The notes under the pieces were generated by a model. That model was not told where the DNA came from, did no database searches, and was given only the letters and a program-made list of their open reading frames with translations. A DNA stretch of 34,412 nucleotides from Giesbergeria sp. GTDB lineage: Bacteria; Pseudomonadota; Gammaproteobacteria; Burkholderiales; Burkholderiaceae_C. A program made the position numbers and the translations under genes. The stretch spans positions 1 through 34,412 of the forward strand of contig JAGNYI010000031.1 in assembly GCA_017985015.1 (NCBI GenBank), in the 5' to 3' direction. Shown here piece after piece: positions 20,012 through 27,323 of the stretch. Each line of letters starts with the position of its first letter. The stretch's first letter is position 1.

Positions 20012-21181
20012 ATGAAATCCGTCAGCGCCGTGCCTGAAGCCCAAGTCGAAGCATCCGCAACTGCCTCCTCCGCCGCCATTGCTGCCCAATACGCCGACGC
20101 AGTCGACCAGGCGGGCCAGCTGCCCGTGCAAGCCCTGGAAGCCTTGCGCGCTGAGGGCTTGCTCGGGCTGCTGGTTCCCCGTCGCTTCGGCGGACCCGAG
20201 TTGTCGCTGCGTGCCGTCACCAATATCTGTCGGCGACTGGCTGAGGGCTGCGCTTCGACGGGCTTGATTTTCGCCATGCACCAGTCGCAGGCTGCTGTCG
20301 CCATCGAGCATTCAGGCGAGAGCGAATGGCACCAGCAACTGCTGCTGCGCATGGCGCGCGAGCAAAGCTTGATTGCCTCTGCCACCACCGAAGGGGCCAC
20401 GGGTGGCTCCATCCGAACCAGTGCTTGCTTTATCGATCTGAAAGACAATGGGCTGCATTTGCACAAGAGCGGCTCGGTCATTTCCTATGCGCATGCGGCC
20501 GATGTTTTTCTGGTGTCGGCGCGCCGATCCGAAGATGCGGCGGCATCAGACCAGCAGCTGGTAGCGGTGCTGCGCGAGCAACTTGCATTGGAGTCGTGTG
20601 GCCGCTGGAATCCGCTGGGCATGCGCGGCGCCTGCACCGATCGCTTCAATCTCACCGCGCACTGCTCAGCTGAGCAGATCTTCCCTGGTCGCTTTGCCAA
20701 TGTGATGTCAGACACCATGCTGCCCAGCTCCCACATTTTGCTGGGCTCCGTGTGGCTGGGCATTGCGGCTGCGGCGCTCGGCCGGGCGCAGGCCTTTCTG
20801 CGCAAGCGCAACCGCGCGGGGGCCCCGCTCAACCCAATCGCAAATCTGCGTCTGGCCGAAGGCGAAGCCATGGTGCACCAGATGCGCGCGCTGATTGCGG
20901 CCAACCTGTCACTGTATGAGGCGGACGACTCCCAGACTTCCACCACCGACCGCATGGTGAGCTACAACACGCTCAAGGTCAGCGCCTCAGCGCTGGTGAT
21001 TCGCGTCACCGAGATTGCCTTGCGTATCTGTGGCATTCAGGGCTACATGGAGGATGGCGAGTTCTACCTGAGCCGCCATATCCGCGACGCCCACTCTGCC
21101 ATGGTGATGGTCAACGACGACCGCATTCTCGGCAGCCTCTCCAGCGTCGTGCTTGGCATGCCCATCACGCGCGACGTGTAA
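20012..21181 (+). CDS. Acyl-CoA dehydrogenase-family flavoprotein, atypical active site
   Basis: Flavoprotein of the acyl-CoA dehydrogenase fold, 389 residues. Visible blocks are the N-terminal helices with LLGLLVPRRFGG (50-61), the flavin-contact strand ASATTEGATGGS (122-133), the long C-terminal helices with LGIAAAALGRAQ (249-260), and GIQGYMEDGEFYLSRHIRDA (341-360). By hand alignment the usual catalytic Glu is absent: Val367 sits where medium-chain enzymes have it, and the isovaleryl-type position also lacks Glu (near Val247). It is followed after 20 bp by a carrier protein and then an adenylating ligase. This order is known from prolyl-carrier dehydrogenase sets that make pyrrole-2-carboxyl thioesters, so the substrate is probably carrier-bound. 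The ATG at 20012 is chosen; a GTG at 19997 is possible. Confidence 0.85.
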   Translation: MKSVSAVPEAQVEASATASSAAIAAQYADAVDQAGQLPVQALEALRAEGLLGLLVPRRFGGPELSLRAVTNICRRLAEGCASTGLIFAMHQSQAAVAIEHSGESEWHQQLLLRMAREQSLIASATTEGATGGSIRTSACFIDLKDNGLHLHKSGSVISYAHAADVFLVSARRSEDAAASDQQLVAVLREQLALESCGRWNPLGMRGACTDRFNLTAHCSAEQIFPGRFANVMSDTMLPSSHILLGSVWLGIAAAALGRAQAFLRKRNRAGAPLNPIANLRLAEGEAMVHQMRALIAANLSLYEADDSQTSTTDRMVSYNTLKVSASALVIRVTEIALRICGIQGYMEDGEFYLSRHIRDAHSAMVMVNDDRILGSLSSVVLGMPITRDV

Positions 21182-21201
21182 TTTTTCTCTCTTTCTACCC
21201 C

Positions 21202-21435
21202 ATGACCCCATCCGAAGTTGAAGACCAGCTGGCCGAAATGATCCAGGCCGTCATCCTGAAAAAAATCGGCCCCGACACCTTGCTTCTGGAGTCGGGCCTG
21301 CTCGATTCTGTTGCAGCCGTTGATTTGATGTTGGCCATCGAGAGCCGTTTCGGCTGTACCGTGCCGCTGACTGAAGTGGAAGAGCACCTGCATTCCTTGC
21401 GCACGCTGTCCACCTACGTTGCTGCACACTGCTGA
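21202..21435 (+). CDS. DltC-like acyl/aminoacyl carrier protein
   Basis: A 77-residue phosphopantetheine carrier. The attachment Ser36 is in LLESGLLDSVAAV. The following LMLAIESRFGCTVPLTEVEEHL resembles D-alanyl carrier protein DltC (LLAIENRF...VPITE) more than fatty-acid ACPs. It lies 20 bp after the flavoprotein gene and 16 bp before the ligase gene, so the three form one transcription unit. The stretch before its ATG is pyrimidine-rich with no Shine-Dalgarno, so translation may depend on the upstream gene. It probably holds the residue activated by the ligase and passes it either to the flavoprotein or to the MBOAT protein. Confidence 0.88.
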   Translation: MTPSEVEDQLAEMIQAVILKKIGPDTLLLESGLLDSVAAVDLMLAIESRFGCTVPLTEVEEHLHSLRTLSTYVAAHC

Positions 21436-21451
21436 CGCGGCGAGCACGGCT

Positions 21452-22891
21452 ATGTATTTCGACTTCGATGCCTGCCGTTTTCAAGACCATGAAAGCGACC
21501 ACGATGCCTGGGCAGTGATCGCTCATGACCGCAGCCTCACCTGGCAGCAACTGGAATCGCAGGCCCGCGCCTGGTGCGAGCACGCCCAGGCCCTCGGTCT
21601 GCGCGCTGATGCACCCATCGTCATCCGGGGACACAAGGAAGCGGCGTTCATGGTGGCGCTCACCGGCGCCCTGATGCTGCGTGCGCCCTTTGTTCCCGTG
21701 GACGCCGTGTACCCGCAAAGCCGACTGCAAAGCATCATCGACACCCTCGATGCCAACCTGCTTTATGACACCGCCACAGGCTCGTTCCATGTGCTGCGAG
21801 AGGGCCCGCCGCCAACGCTGGCCGAGAGCGGCCTGTGCTACATCATGTTCACTTCCGGCACCACTGGCCAGCCCAAGGGCGTGCAGATTGGACGCGAAAG
21901 TGTGCAGGGCCTGATCGACTGGATGCGGCTGGATTTCGACTTGGGCCCGCATCCGGTCTTCCTGAACCATACGGTGTTCAGCTTCGATGTCTCGCTCTAC
22001 GACGTGTTTGGAACACTCGCCTTGGGTGGCAGCATCATGATGCTGGATCGCGATACAGCTGCTGCACCATTGAAGGTGGCGGAGCAAATCACGCACCACG
22101 CGGTCAGCACCTGGGTCTCAACGCCCTCTTTTGCCCAGCAGCAATTGCTCAATCCTGGGTTCTCGCAAACGGGATTGCCGTCTCTGCGGATCTTTCTGTT
22201 TTGTGGCGAACCCTTGCCTGTGCCCTTGGCGCGCACGCTGCGAAAGCGTTTCCCTGATCTACCCATTCTCAACACCTACGGACCGACCGAGGCCACGGTA
22301 GCTACGACCTTGTTGCGCGTCGAAGACTCCCATCTGGCGAACGACGCCATCATGCCGATCGGGCGAGCCAAGCGAGACAGCTGGGTGTTCTGCGACGCAG
22401 GCGAGCTGTGCATTGCTGGGCCGCACGTCATGCGCGGCTATATCAACCGGCCGGACCTGAACGCCAGCCGCATGTTTGAACGCGATGGCCAGCGCGGTTT
22501 TCGCACCGGCGACCTCGGCACTGAAGCTGCTGACGGCATGCTTTACTGCCACGGGCGCATCGACGATCAGATCAAGCTCAATGGCTACCGCCTGGAACTG
22601 CTGGAAGTCGATGCCGCGTTGGCTACGCTGCCGGGCGCCCGCCCTGCCGCCACTGTGGCCCTGCGCCGCGCCAATGGCGCTGTGGCACGGCTGGTGGCGT
22701 TCGTGGAAACCGGCAGCACAGAGGCGCGTCTGCCTCAGGATTTGGCCGACTGGAAAGTGCTGCTGGCCAGAAAGCTCCCCCACTACATGCTGCCCACCGA
22801 GCTGCTGGCCTGCGAGCGCATGCCGGTATCGGTGAACTTCAAAATAGACCGCGCCAGGCTGGCCGAAATCTACCAAGCGCTCAACGCGTGA
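21452..22891 (+). CDS. DltA-like amino-acid adenylating ligase
   Basis: Stand-alone adenylation enzyme of 479 residues that should activate an amino acid with ATP and load it on the adjacent carrier. Core motifs are YIMFTSGTTGQPKGV (130-144), FSFDVSLYD (176-184, Asp179 for the amino group), NTYGPTEAT (274-282), YRTGD-type FRTGDLG, and the C-terminal Lys in NFKIDR. Regions around STPSF, NPGFSQ and FCGEPLP match DltA closely, including Cys251, equivalent to the Cys linked to D-alanine choice in DltA. My hand-read specificity residues (D, V, Y, V, L, C, T, V, A) agree with DltA at the last four places. A small amino acid such as alanine is therefore favoured over proline. The ATG at 21452 is chosen; an earlier in-frame codon at 21419 would overlap the carrier gene. 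Confidence 0.87.
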   Translation: MYFDFDACRFQDHESDHDAWAVIAHDRSLTWQQLESQARAWCEHAQALGLRADAPIVIRGHKEAAFMVALTGALMLRAPFVPVDAVYPQSRLQSIIDTLDANLLYDTATGSFHVLREGPPPTLAESGLCYIMFTSGTTGQPKGVQIGRESVQGLIDWMRLDFDLGPHPVFLNHTVFSFDVSLYDVFGTLALGGSIMMLDRDTAAAPLKVAEQITHHAVSTWVSTPSFAQQQLLNPGFSQTGLPSLRIFLFCGEPLPVPLARTLRKRFPDLPILNTYGPTEATVATTLLRVEDSHLANDAIMPIGRAKRDSWVFCDAGELCIAGPHVMRGYINRPDLNASRMFERDGQRGFRTGDLGTEAADGMLYCHGRIDDQIKLNGYRLELLEVDAALATLPGARPAATVALRRANGAVARLVAFVETGSTEARLPQDLADWKVLLARKLPHYMLPTELLACERMPVSVNFKIDRARLAEIYQALNA

Positions 22892-23582
22892 AGGGATCGG
22901 TTCGGCTAGGCTGAATCACCAGCTGCGGGGCAGCGGCAGATCCCGTCAAAAACAAGCTCAGATGATCGCCTGGCTCCAGGTGCGGGAGCGATTGCGGCGC
23001 GGTTTTGGCATCGCCACATTGCCCCGCAAGCGACGCCCTGACCGGGTTGACCGATCGCGCTGCCGAAGCGCTGGCGGCCACAGCGGAAAACACCGCTGTA
23101 CCCGCCGGTGCCAGCAGCAGATTCGCTGCAGAGCAGCCCGCGGCGAGGTTGTAAAACCGAAGCTCGGCCTTCAGCGCATCTTCGGTATCCGCCGTATCGT
23201 CGATGACTGTGAGTGCGTAGGAAGCAGCTTCGCGGCGCAGGGCCAATGTGCTGAAGCTGTCCGGGCGTACCTCCAAACGAGCGACTTCCTTTCCGTCAAT
23301 CTGCACACCAAAACGCTGCCCGCCCGGAACGATGGCGTAGCTGCCCGCAGGTGCCTTGCCACCAAGTTGCTGCACCGGGCCCTTGGCCACGCGAATGGCA
23401 AGCGCCACAGGCAGCGGATTGACAACCCGCACGTAAGAAGCACCTGCCGGCGGCCGGGGTGCATACAGCTGAGAGAGCGCGCCTTCCTGCGCCAAAGCAG
23501 GAGCAGCGGCCGCCAGCGAAAGCGCAACCGCTGCGCACTCCAAAGCCTTGGAGCGCGCAATGGGCAAAGAAGATGGAAACAT
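22881..23582 (-). CDS. AlgF-like periplasmic polysaccharide acylation protein
   Basis: Relative of AlgF, the periplasmic protein needed with AlgI, AlgJ and AlgX for alginate O-acetylation. The 233-residue product has a signal peptide ending near APALAQ (about 31). LYAPRPPAGASYVRVVN follows, matching the AlgF start (LYGP.AP.GS.FVR). Later blocks are SVNPVRASLAGQ and LEPGDHLSLFLTG, also AlgF-like, with a central insert holding one Cys pair candidate (AGCSAAN and AGQCGD). Its ATG overlaps the AlgI stop (TGATG at 23584-23580). Its 3' end overlaps that of the convergent ligase gene by 11 bp. Alternative upstream starts inside the AlgI frame are unlikely. Confidence 0.82.
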   Translation of the reverse strand: MFPSSLPIARSKALECAAVALSLAAAAPALAQEGALSQLYAPRPPAGASYVRVVNPLPVALAIRVAKGPVQQLGGKAPAGSYAIVPGGQRFGVQIDGKEVARLEVRPDSFSTLALRREAASYALTVIDDTADTEDALKAELRFYNLAAGCSAANLLLAPAGTAVFSAVAASASAARSVNPVRASLAGQCGDAKTAPQSLPHLEPGDHLSLFLTGSAAAPQLVIQPSRTDPFTR

Positions 23583-25165
23583 CAGAACTGAAAGTAAAGA
23601 AAACGGGTTTCCCGATGAAGATGCATCAGGCAGACCCACAGTACGACGAGAAACGCAAGGAGCCATGCGCCATTGGGGCGCCAGCGCAACCACCGCATAT
23701 CGGCCTCTTGAACGCGCGCCAATGCCGGTGAAAAATGTCCAAGGATCTGGTGCGAATTGGGCGCCAGCCAGACCACAGCAAGCAAAAGCGCCAACTGGAT
23801 GGTCAGCAGATGCCGACCGATCAGCAAGCGCCAGTCTTGCAGGCCCGCCAGTTCACTCAGTTCATGCTGCGGCCACTGCACGGTTTCCACCCCCTGCAAT
23901 CCCACCATGGCGCGCAGAAGCGCCATGGCTTCGTGTACGTTCGACGCGCGAAAGAAAGCGAAAGCCGCCATCACAGCCACAAAGGTGAGCAGCACACACG
24001 CACGGCTCCAACACCATTGAGACCATGCGCGGCGCGGCGCGAAGCGTTTGGCAAACAGCACGCGCCAGCCGTGATTCACGCACAGGTAGGCGCCGTGCAG
24101 CAGTCCGTAAATGGCGAACTGAAGGCCCGCCCCATGCCACACGCCCGCGAGCCCCATGGTGTAGAGGGTAGGCAGGGCAATCATCAGCGCAAACCCCCCC
24201 GGTGTGCGACTGCCCGCGGAGCCCACGGGCAAACCACGGCGATTGCGCCAGCGCGAGACCTGCATGGCGAGTGGGTAGTAAAGATAGGCGGTGAGATAGC
24301 GCGTGAGCGTCATATGCCAACGCGCCCAGAAGTCAATGATGCAGTTGGCCTTGTACGGCGAGTTGAAGTTAAGGGGGAAGCGGATGCCGAACATCTTGGC
24401 CAGGCCTAGTGCCATATCGGAATAGCCAGAAAAGTCGAAGTACAGTTGCATGGCGTAGGCCAGGCTGGTGGACCAAGCGCCCCAGAACTGCAGCTCTGCG
24501 GGCGCCACAAATCCGGCATCGGCGTACGCTGCAATACCATCTGCAAAGAGTACCTTCTTGGCCAGACCAATGACAAACAGGGTGCCGCCGATGGACAGGT
24601 TGTCCGCCCGGAACCGGTAGGTTTCCGGCTCAGCGAACTGCGGCATCATCTCTTTGTGGTGCAGCACCGGACCCGCAATCAAGTGGGGGAAAAACGTGAC
24701 GAACAGCGTGTGCTTGAGCAGGCTGGGCGATTGCACGAAACCGGCGCGGCAATCGAGCAGATAGCCGATCTGGGTAAAAGTGAAGAAGGAAATACCCAGT
24801 GGCAGGAGGATACCTTCGGGGCGATCGGCATACAGGCCCCAACCCTGAAGCACGCCCAGCAGAGTGACGAAATACTTGTAGTAGAAGAGCAGCGTCAGGT
24901 TGCTCGCTACACCGAACGCCACCATCCAGCCCTGACGGCGTGGCGCACTGGCCTGCTGAAGAACATACCGGCTGACCACGTGGTTGAACAGAATGGATGC
25001 CGCCAGCAGCACTACAAAGCGAGGATTCCACCAGCCATAAAACACGAACGATGCGGCGCACAACCACAGCGCCGCCCAACGCAGGCGAACGCGCCCAAGC
25101 AGGTAGTAGCCCCCCAGAGCCACCGGCAGAAACAAAAACAAAAAGAGATAGGAGTTGAAGAGCAA
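23582..25165 (-). CDS. algI: AlgI-type MBOAT O-acyltransferase
   Basis: Polytopic inner-membrane acyltransferase that moves an acyl group across the membrane for attachment to an exported polysaccharide. The 527-residue product (from TTG 25165) starts LLFNSYLFLFLFLPVAL, typical of the family. It carries LGISFFTFTQIGYL, FFPHLIAGPV, LYFDFSGYSDMALG, DFWARWHMTLTRYL (His284) and the catalytic-site GVWHGAG (His344). DltB of the D-alanylation pathway belongs to the same superfamily. This matters because DltA- and DltC-like genes lie just beyond the operon end. No ATG start is present: TTG at 25165 fits the family N-terminus, while TTG at 25189 would overlap the upstream stop. The ATG of the algF-like gene follows with a TGATG overlap. 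Confidence 0.93.
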   Translation of the reverse strand: MLFNSYLFLFLFLPVALGGYYLLGRVRLRWAALWLCAASFVFYGWWNPRFVVLLAASILFNHVVSRYVLQQASAPRRQGWMVAFGVASNLTLLFYYKYFVTLLGVLQGWGLYADRPEGILLPLGISFFTFTQIGYLLDCRAGFVQSPSLLKHTLFVTFFPHLIAGPVLHHKEMMPQFAEPETYRFRADNLSIGGTLFVIGLAKKVLFADGIAAYADAGFVAPAELQFWGAWSTSLAYAMQLYFDFSGYSDMALGLAKMFGIRFPLNFNSPYKANCIIDFWARWHMTLTRYLTAYLYYPLAMQVSRWRNRRGLPVGSAGSRTPGGFALMIALPTLYTMGLAGVWHGAGLQFAIYGLLHGAYLCVNHGWRVLFAKRFAPRRAWSQWCWSRACVLLTFVAVMAAFAFFRASNVHEAMALLRAMVGLQGVETVQWPQHELSELAGLQDWRLLIGRHLLTIQLALLLAVVWLAPNSHQILGHFSPALARVQEADMRWLRWRPNGAWLLAFLVVLWVCLMHLHRETRFLYFQF

Positions 25166-25172
25166 GGCGAAC

Positions 25173-26285
25173 TCAGCGAATGGCGTCAAGCGCGCGCTGC
25201 TCGGCCGGGGTCAGCGGCAGCGACAAGGACAATTCGGAAAATTGCCACACGACCAGCTTGAGGCTATGCGGCAGAGTCCGCTGCCGGTCCAGCGCCGCCA
25301 GCATGGCGCCTGAAAAATAGCCACCGTCCTGGCTCAGATTCCAAACTTCGCCGCCAAGTTGTCGGCCCAGGCGTTCTGCGAACTCGCTGCGAAGACCATT
25401 GGAGTCACCGAGCAAAATTACTTGTGCACTTGTCCCTTCGTCAAGCAGCCCACCGCTGCGCACCGGCTCGATGTGTTCGGGCACAACCTGCTCAAGCTCA
25501 GGACGCCACCCTTTTGGCGCATGCTCCAGCCCAGCAAGCACGATCAAGTCGCCCATGCGCGGCACCGCTTCCGCTCCACTGGACGAGGTGAACTTCTGCG
25601 TCCCTTTGCCGCCCAGAATGGGAAGTGCTGCCTTTGCGCTGATGTCGGCCGCCGCGTCGGCGCCTTCTTGCGTCATGTGTACGTCGGTTCGGTAAAACGC
25701 CTGTGGCACAGCGCCCAGGGCAGACCGAAGATCAACAAAGGGCACTTCCGCGCCAGCGAGTGCATGCTGCCATTCATCCAGCCGTCCCGGGAGAGGCGCA
25801 GCCACTCGCAGACCACAGAGCTGGGCTGCCTGTACGCGCGATTTGTCGGGCACGGTAAGCACCAGCAGATGAATGCCAGTTTTTTTCCATTGTGCAGCCC
25901 AGTGGCGCATCAGCTCCGCCCGCTGTGCAAATGCACCGCTGGAGCCCGGCGCTGGGCGCAGGCCGTCGCGATAGAACAGCCAACCAGGACAGCCCTCAAG
26001 CACCTGAGGGCCCAAGTCTCCAAAAAAACGGAAGCGCAGCGCGGCCGATGCCCGATCAACCCAAGTCTGGCCAGGCAGCGTGCCCAGCGCCTTGTTGGCC
26101 TGTTTGCCCGCCTGGCCGTCCACCCAGGTGGACGGTGCCCATTCACTGGGCGCAAAGCGCAACTGACTGAGGCGCAGCACGCCCCAGACAAAGCCCGCAG
26201 CCAGGGCCAGCGCAACCACGATCGCGATACGCCGATGCCCGGAGAGGTCTGATTCGCTCGGCGGCAGCGGCGCTGGTATCGCCAT
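25173..26285 (-). CDS. AlgJ/AlgX-like SGNH acyltransferase, membrane-anchored
   Basis: Periplasmic SGNH-hydrolase-like protein of the alginate acetylation type, tethered by one N-terminal transmembrane helix (about 19-38). The 370-residue product shows CPGWLFYRDG early, the Asp/His pair in YRTDVHMTQEGA (Asp201, His203), and the nucleophile block LLGDSNG (Ser295), so the catalytic triad looks complete. It would take the acyl group delivered by the AlgI-type MBOAT and place it on the polymer or on the partner protein. Its ATG at 26285 overlaps the stop of the preceding AlgX-like gene (TGATG), and its own stop is 7 bp before the TTG proposed for AlgI. Confidence 0.85.
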   Translation of the reverse strand: MAIPAPLPPSESDLSGHRRIAIVVALALAAGFVWGVLRLSQLRFAPSEWAPSTWVDGQAGKQANKALGTLPGQTWVDRASAALRFRFFGDLGPQVLEGCPGWLFYRDGLRPAPGSSGAFAQRAELMRHWAAQWKKTGIHLLVLTVPDKSRVQAAQLCGLRVAAPLPGRLDEWQHALAGAEVPFVDLRSALGAVPQAFYRTDVHMTQEGADAAADISAKAALPILGGKGTQKFTSSSGAEAVPRMGDLIVLAGLEHAPKGWRPELEQVVPEHIEPVRSGGLLDEGTSAQVILLGDSNGLRSEFAERLGRQLGGEVWNLSQDGGYFSGAMLAALDRQRTLPHSLKLVVWQFSELSLSLPLTPAEQRALDAIR

Positions 26286-27286
26286 CACGCCGGCAGTGCT
26301 GCGCCAAGCCTCCGGCTCCAATCCTGGGCAGAGAGGACAGAAGCTGCGTCCCATAGGCCTTCCGCATCGGGACCGAGGTGGAAATTGGGCTCAAACAATT
26401 GCCAGACCACCACTTGGGGTGGCTGCTGGCGAAACGCCGCAGACTCCAGATATTCGATCAACACGCTCCAAAAACCCACGTCGCCTGGCTTCCAATTCAC
26501 GGAAACCGGCCGGTCAATCAGATTCGACAATTTTTGCGGAAACCCGAAATATGGCTGCACCATGCTGTTGCCCGTCACGTGAACAGGGGCGATGGCCGCA
26601 TCAAGCAAGCCCGTCGTCTGGGTTTGGCGGCGTACCGTAAAAATCTCACGCCCAGCGGCGCGCCGTTGCTCTGGCGAGAGAAAGCGCTCTGCAAGGTCGC
26701 CATACCGCCGTTCCTTGGATATTGCGCCCAGCGCGAGCCCGGTACCGGCGGCGCCAGCCAACTTGGGAACCAACTGGTGAATGAGGTCCGCAGTAGCTTG
26801 TGCGGTGGCATCGGCCGCCGACTGGGTCCAGTGTTGATCGGTGCGGTAGTAGACCGGCTCGCCGTTTGCCTGAAGGGCGCGATAAAGTCGCTCCACATCG
26901 AAACCAGGCACGCCGGCTGCAGCCAATCGATCCCGGATGCCTGCGTAGCGACCAAGCATTTCGGGCGTCAGGGCGTCGACAGCGGGAAGTTTGTCGGCGT
27001 AAAACAGCTTCTTGCTGGGCAGCACCGGTGCCACCAGCGCAATGCCGCGCGCAGCAAGCCGCTTGTGCACCTCAGCGACACGTGCCACCGTGGCGTCAAT
27101 GGCCGGCCAATTGGGTTCGTCCGTGGTGCCCCATGCGGGGAACAGATAGTTGTCTTTGCCGATGATTGCCAGAATATCGGGCTGCGCGATGGCTACCTGC
27201 GGCAAGGACATACCAAGAGTGAATCCGAGCGACAAGCCAAGCAAGCCTCGCCGAGAGACTGCGGAAGGAGCAATAGGAGTTTTCAT
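26285..27286 (-). CDS. AlgX/AlgJ-like SGNH protein with Tat-like signal
   Basis: Second alginate-type SGNH protein, 333 residues, with a twin-arginine-like signal SRRGLLGLSLGFTLG (Arg12, Arg13) ending near QVAIAQ. The mature part has IGKDNYLFPAWG, the Asp/His pair in YYRTDQHWTQSAA (Asp150, His152), and VTGNSMVQPYFGF. The last block puts Ser241 in a GNS rather than GDS context, as the block-I nucleophile. Tat-type export of an AlgX-like protein would be unusual, since AlgX uses the Sec route. No carbohydrate-binding module like that of AlgX is obvious after the catalytic part, so it may be closer to AlgJ. It is separated from the NfrA-like gene by 37 bp. Confidence 0.82.
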   Translation of the reverse strand: MKTPIAPSAVSRRGLLGLSLGFTLGMSLPQVAIAQPDILAIIGKDNYLFPAWGTTDEPNWPAIDATVARVAEVHKRLAARGIALVAPVLPSKKLFYADKLPAVDALTPEMLGRYAGIRDRLAAAGVPGFDVERLYRALQANGEPVYYRTDQHWTQSAADATAQATADLIHQLVPKLAGAAGTGLALGAISKERRYGDLAERFLSPEQRRAAGREIFTVRRQTQTTGLLDAAIAPVHVTGNSMVQPYFGFPQKLSNLIDRPVSVNWKPGDVGFWSVLIEYLESAAFRQQPPQVVVWQLFEPNFHLGPDAEGLWDAASVLSAQDWSRRLGAALPA

Positions 27287-27323
27287 CGATTACACGAATA
27301 TTTCAACAAGCTCGCGGTGCCGC

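Noticed and set aside
21452-22891. Calling the ligase a prolyl-carrier ligase outright
   Set aside because: The gene order suggests it, but the pocket residues and surrounding blocks agree better with DltA; left as an open alternative.
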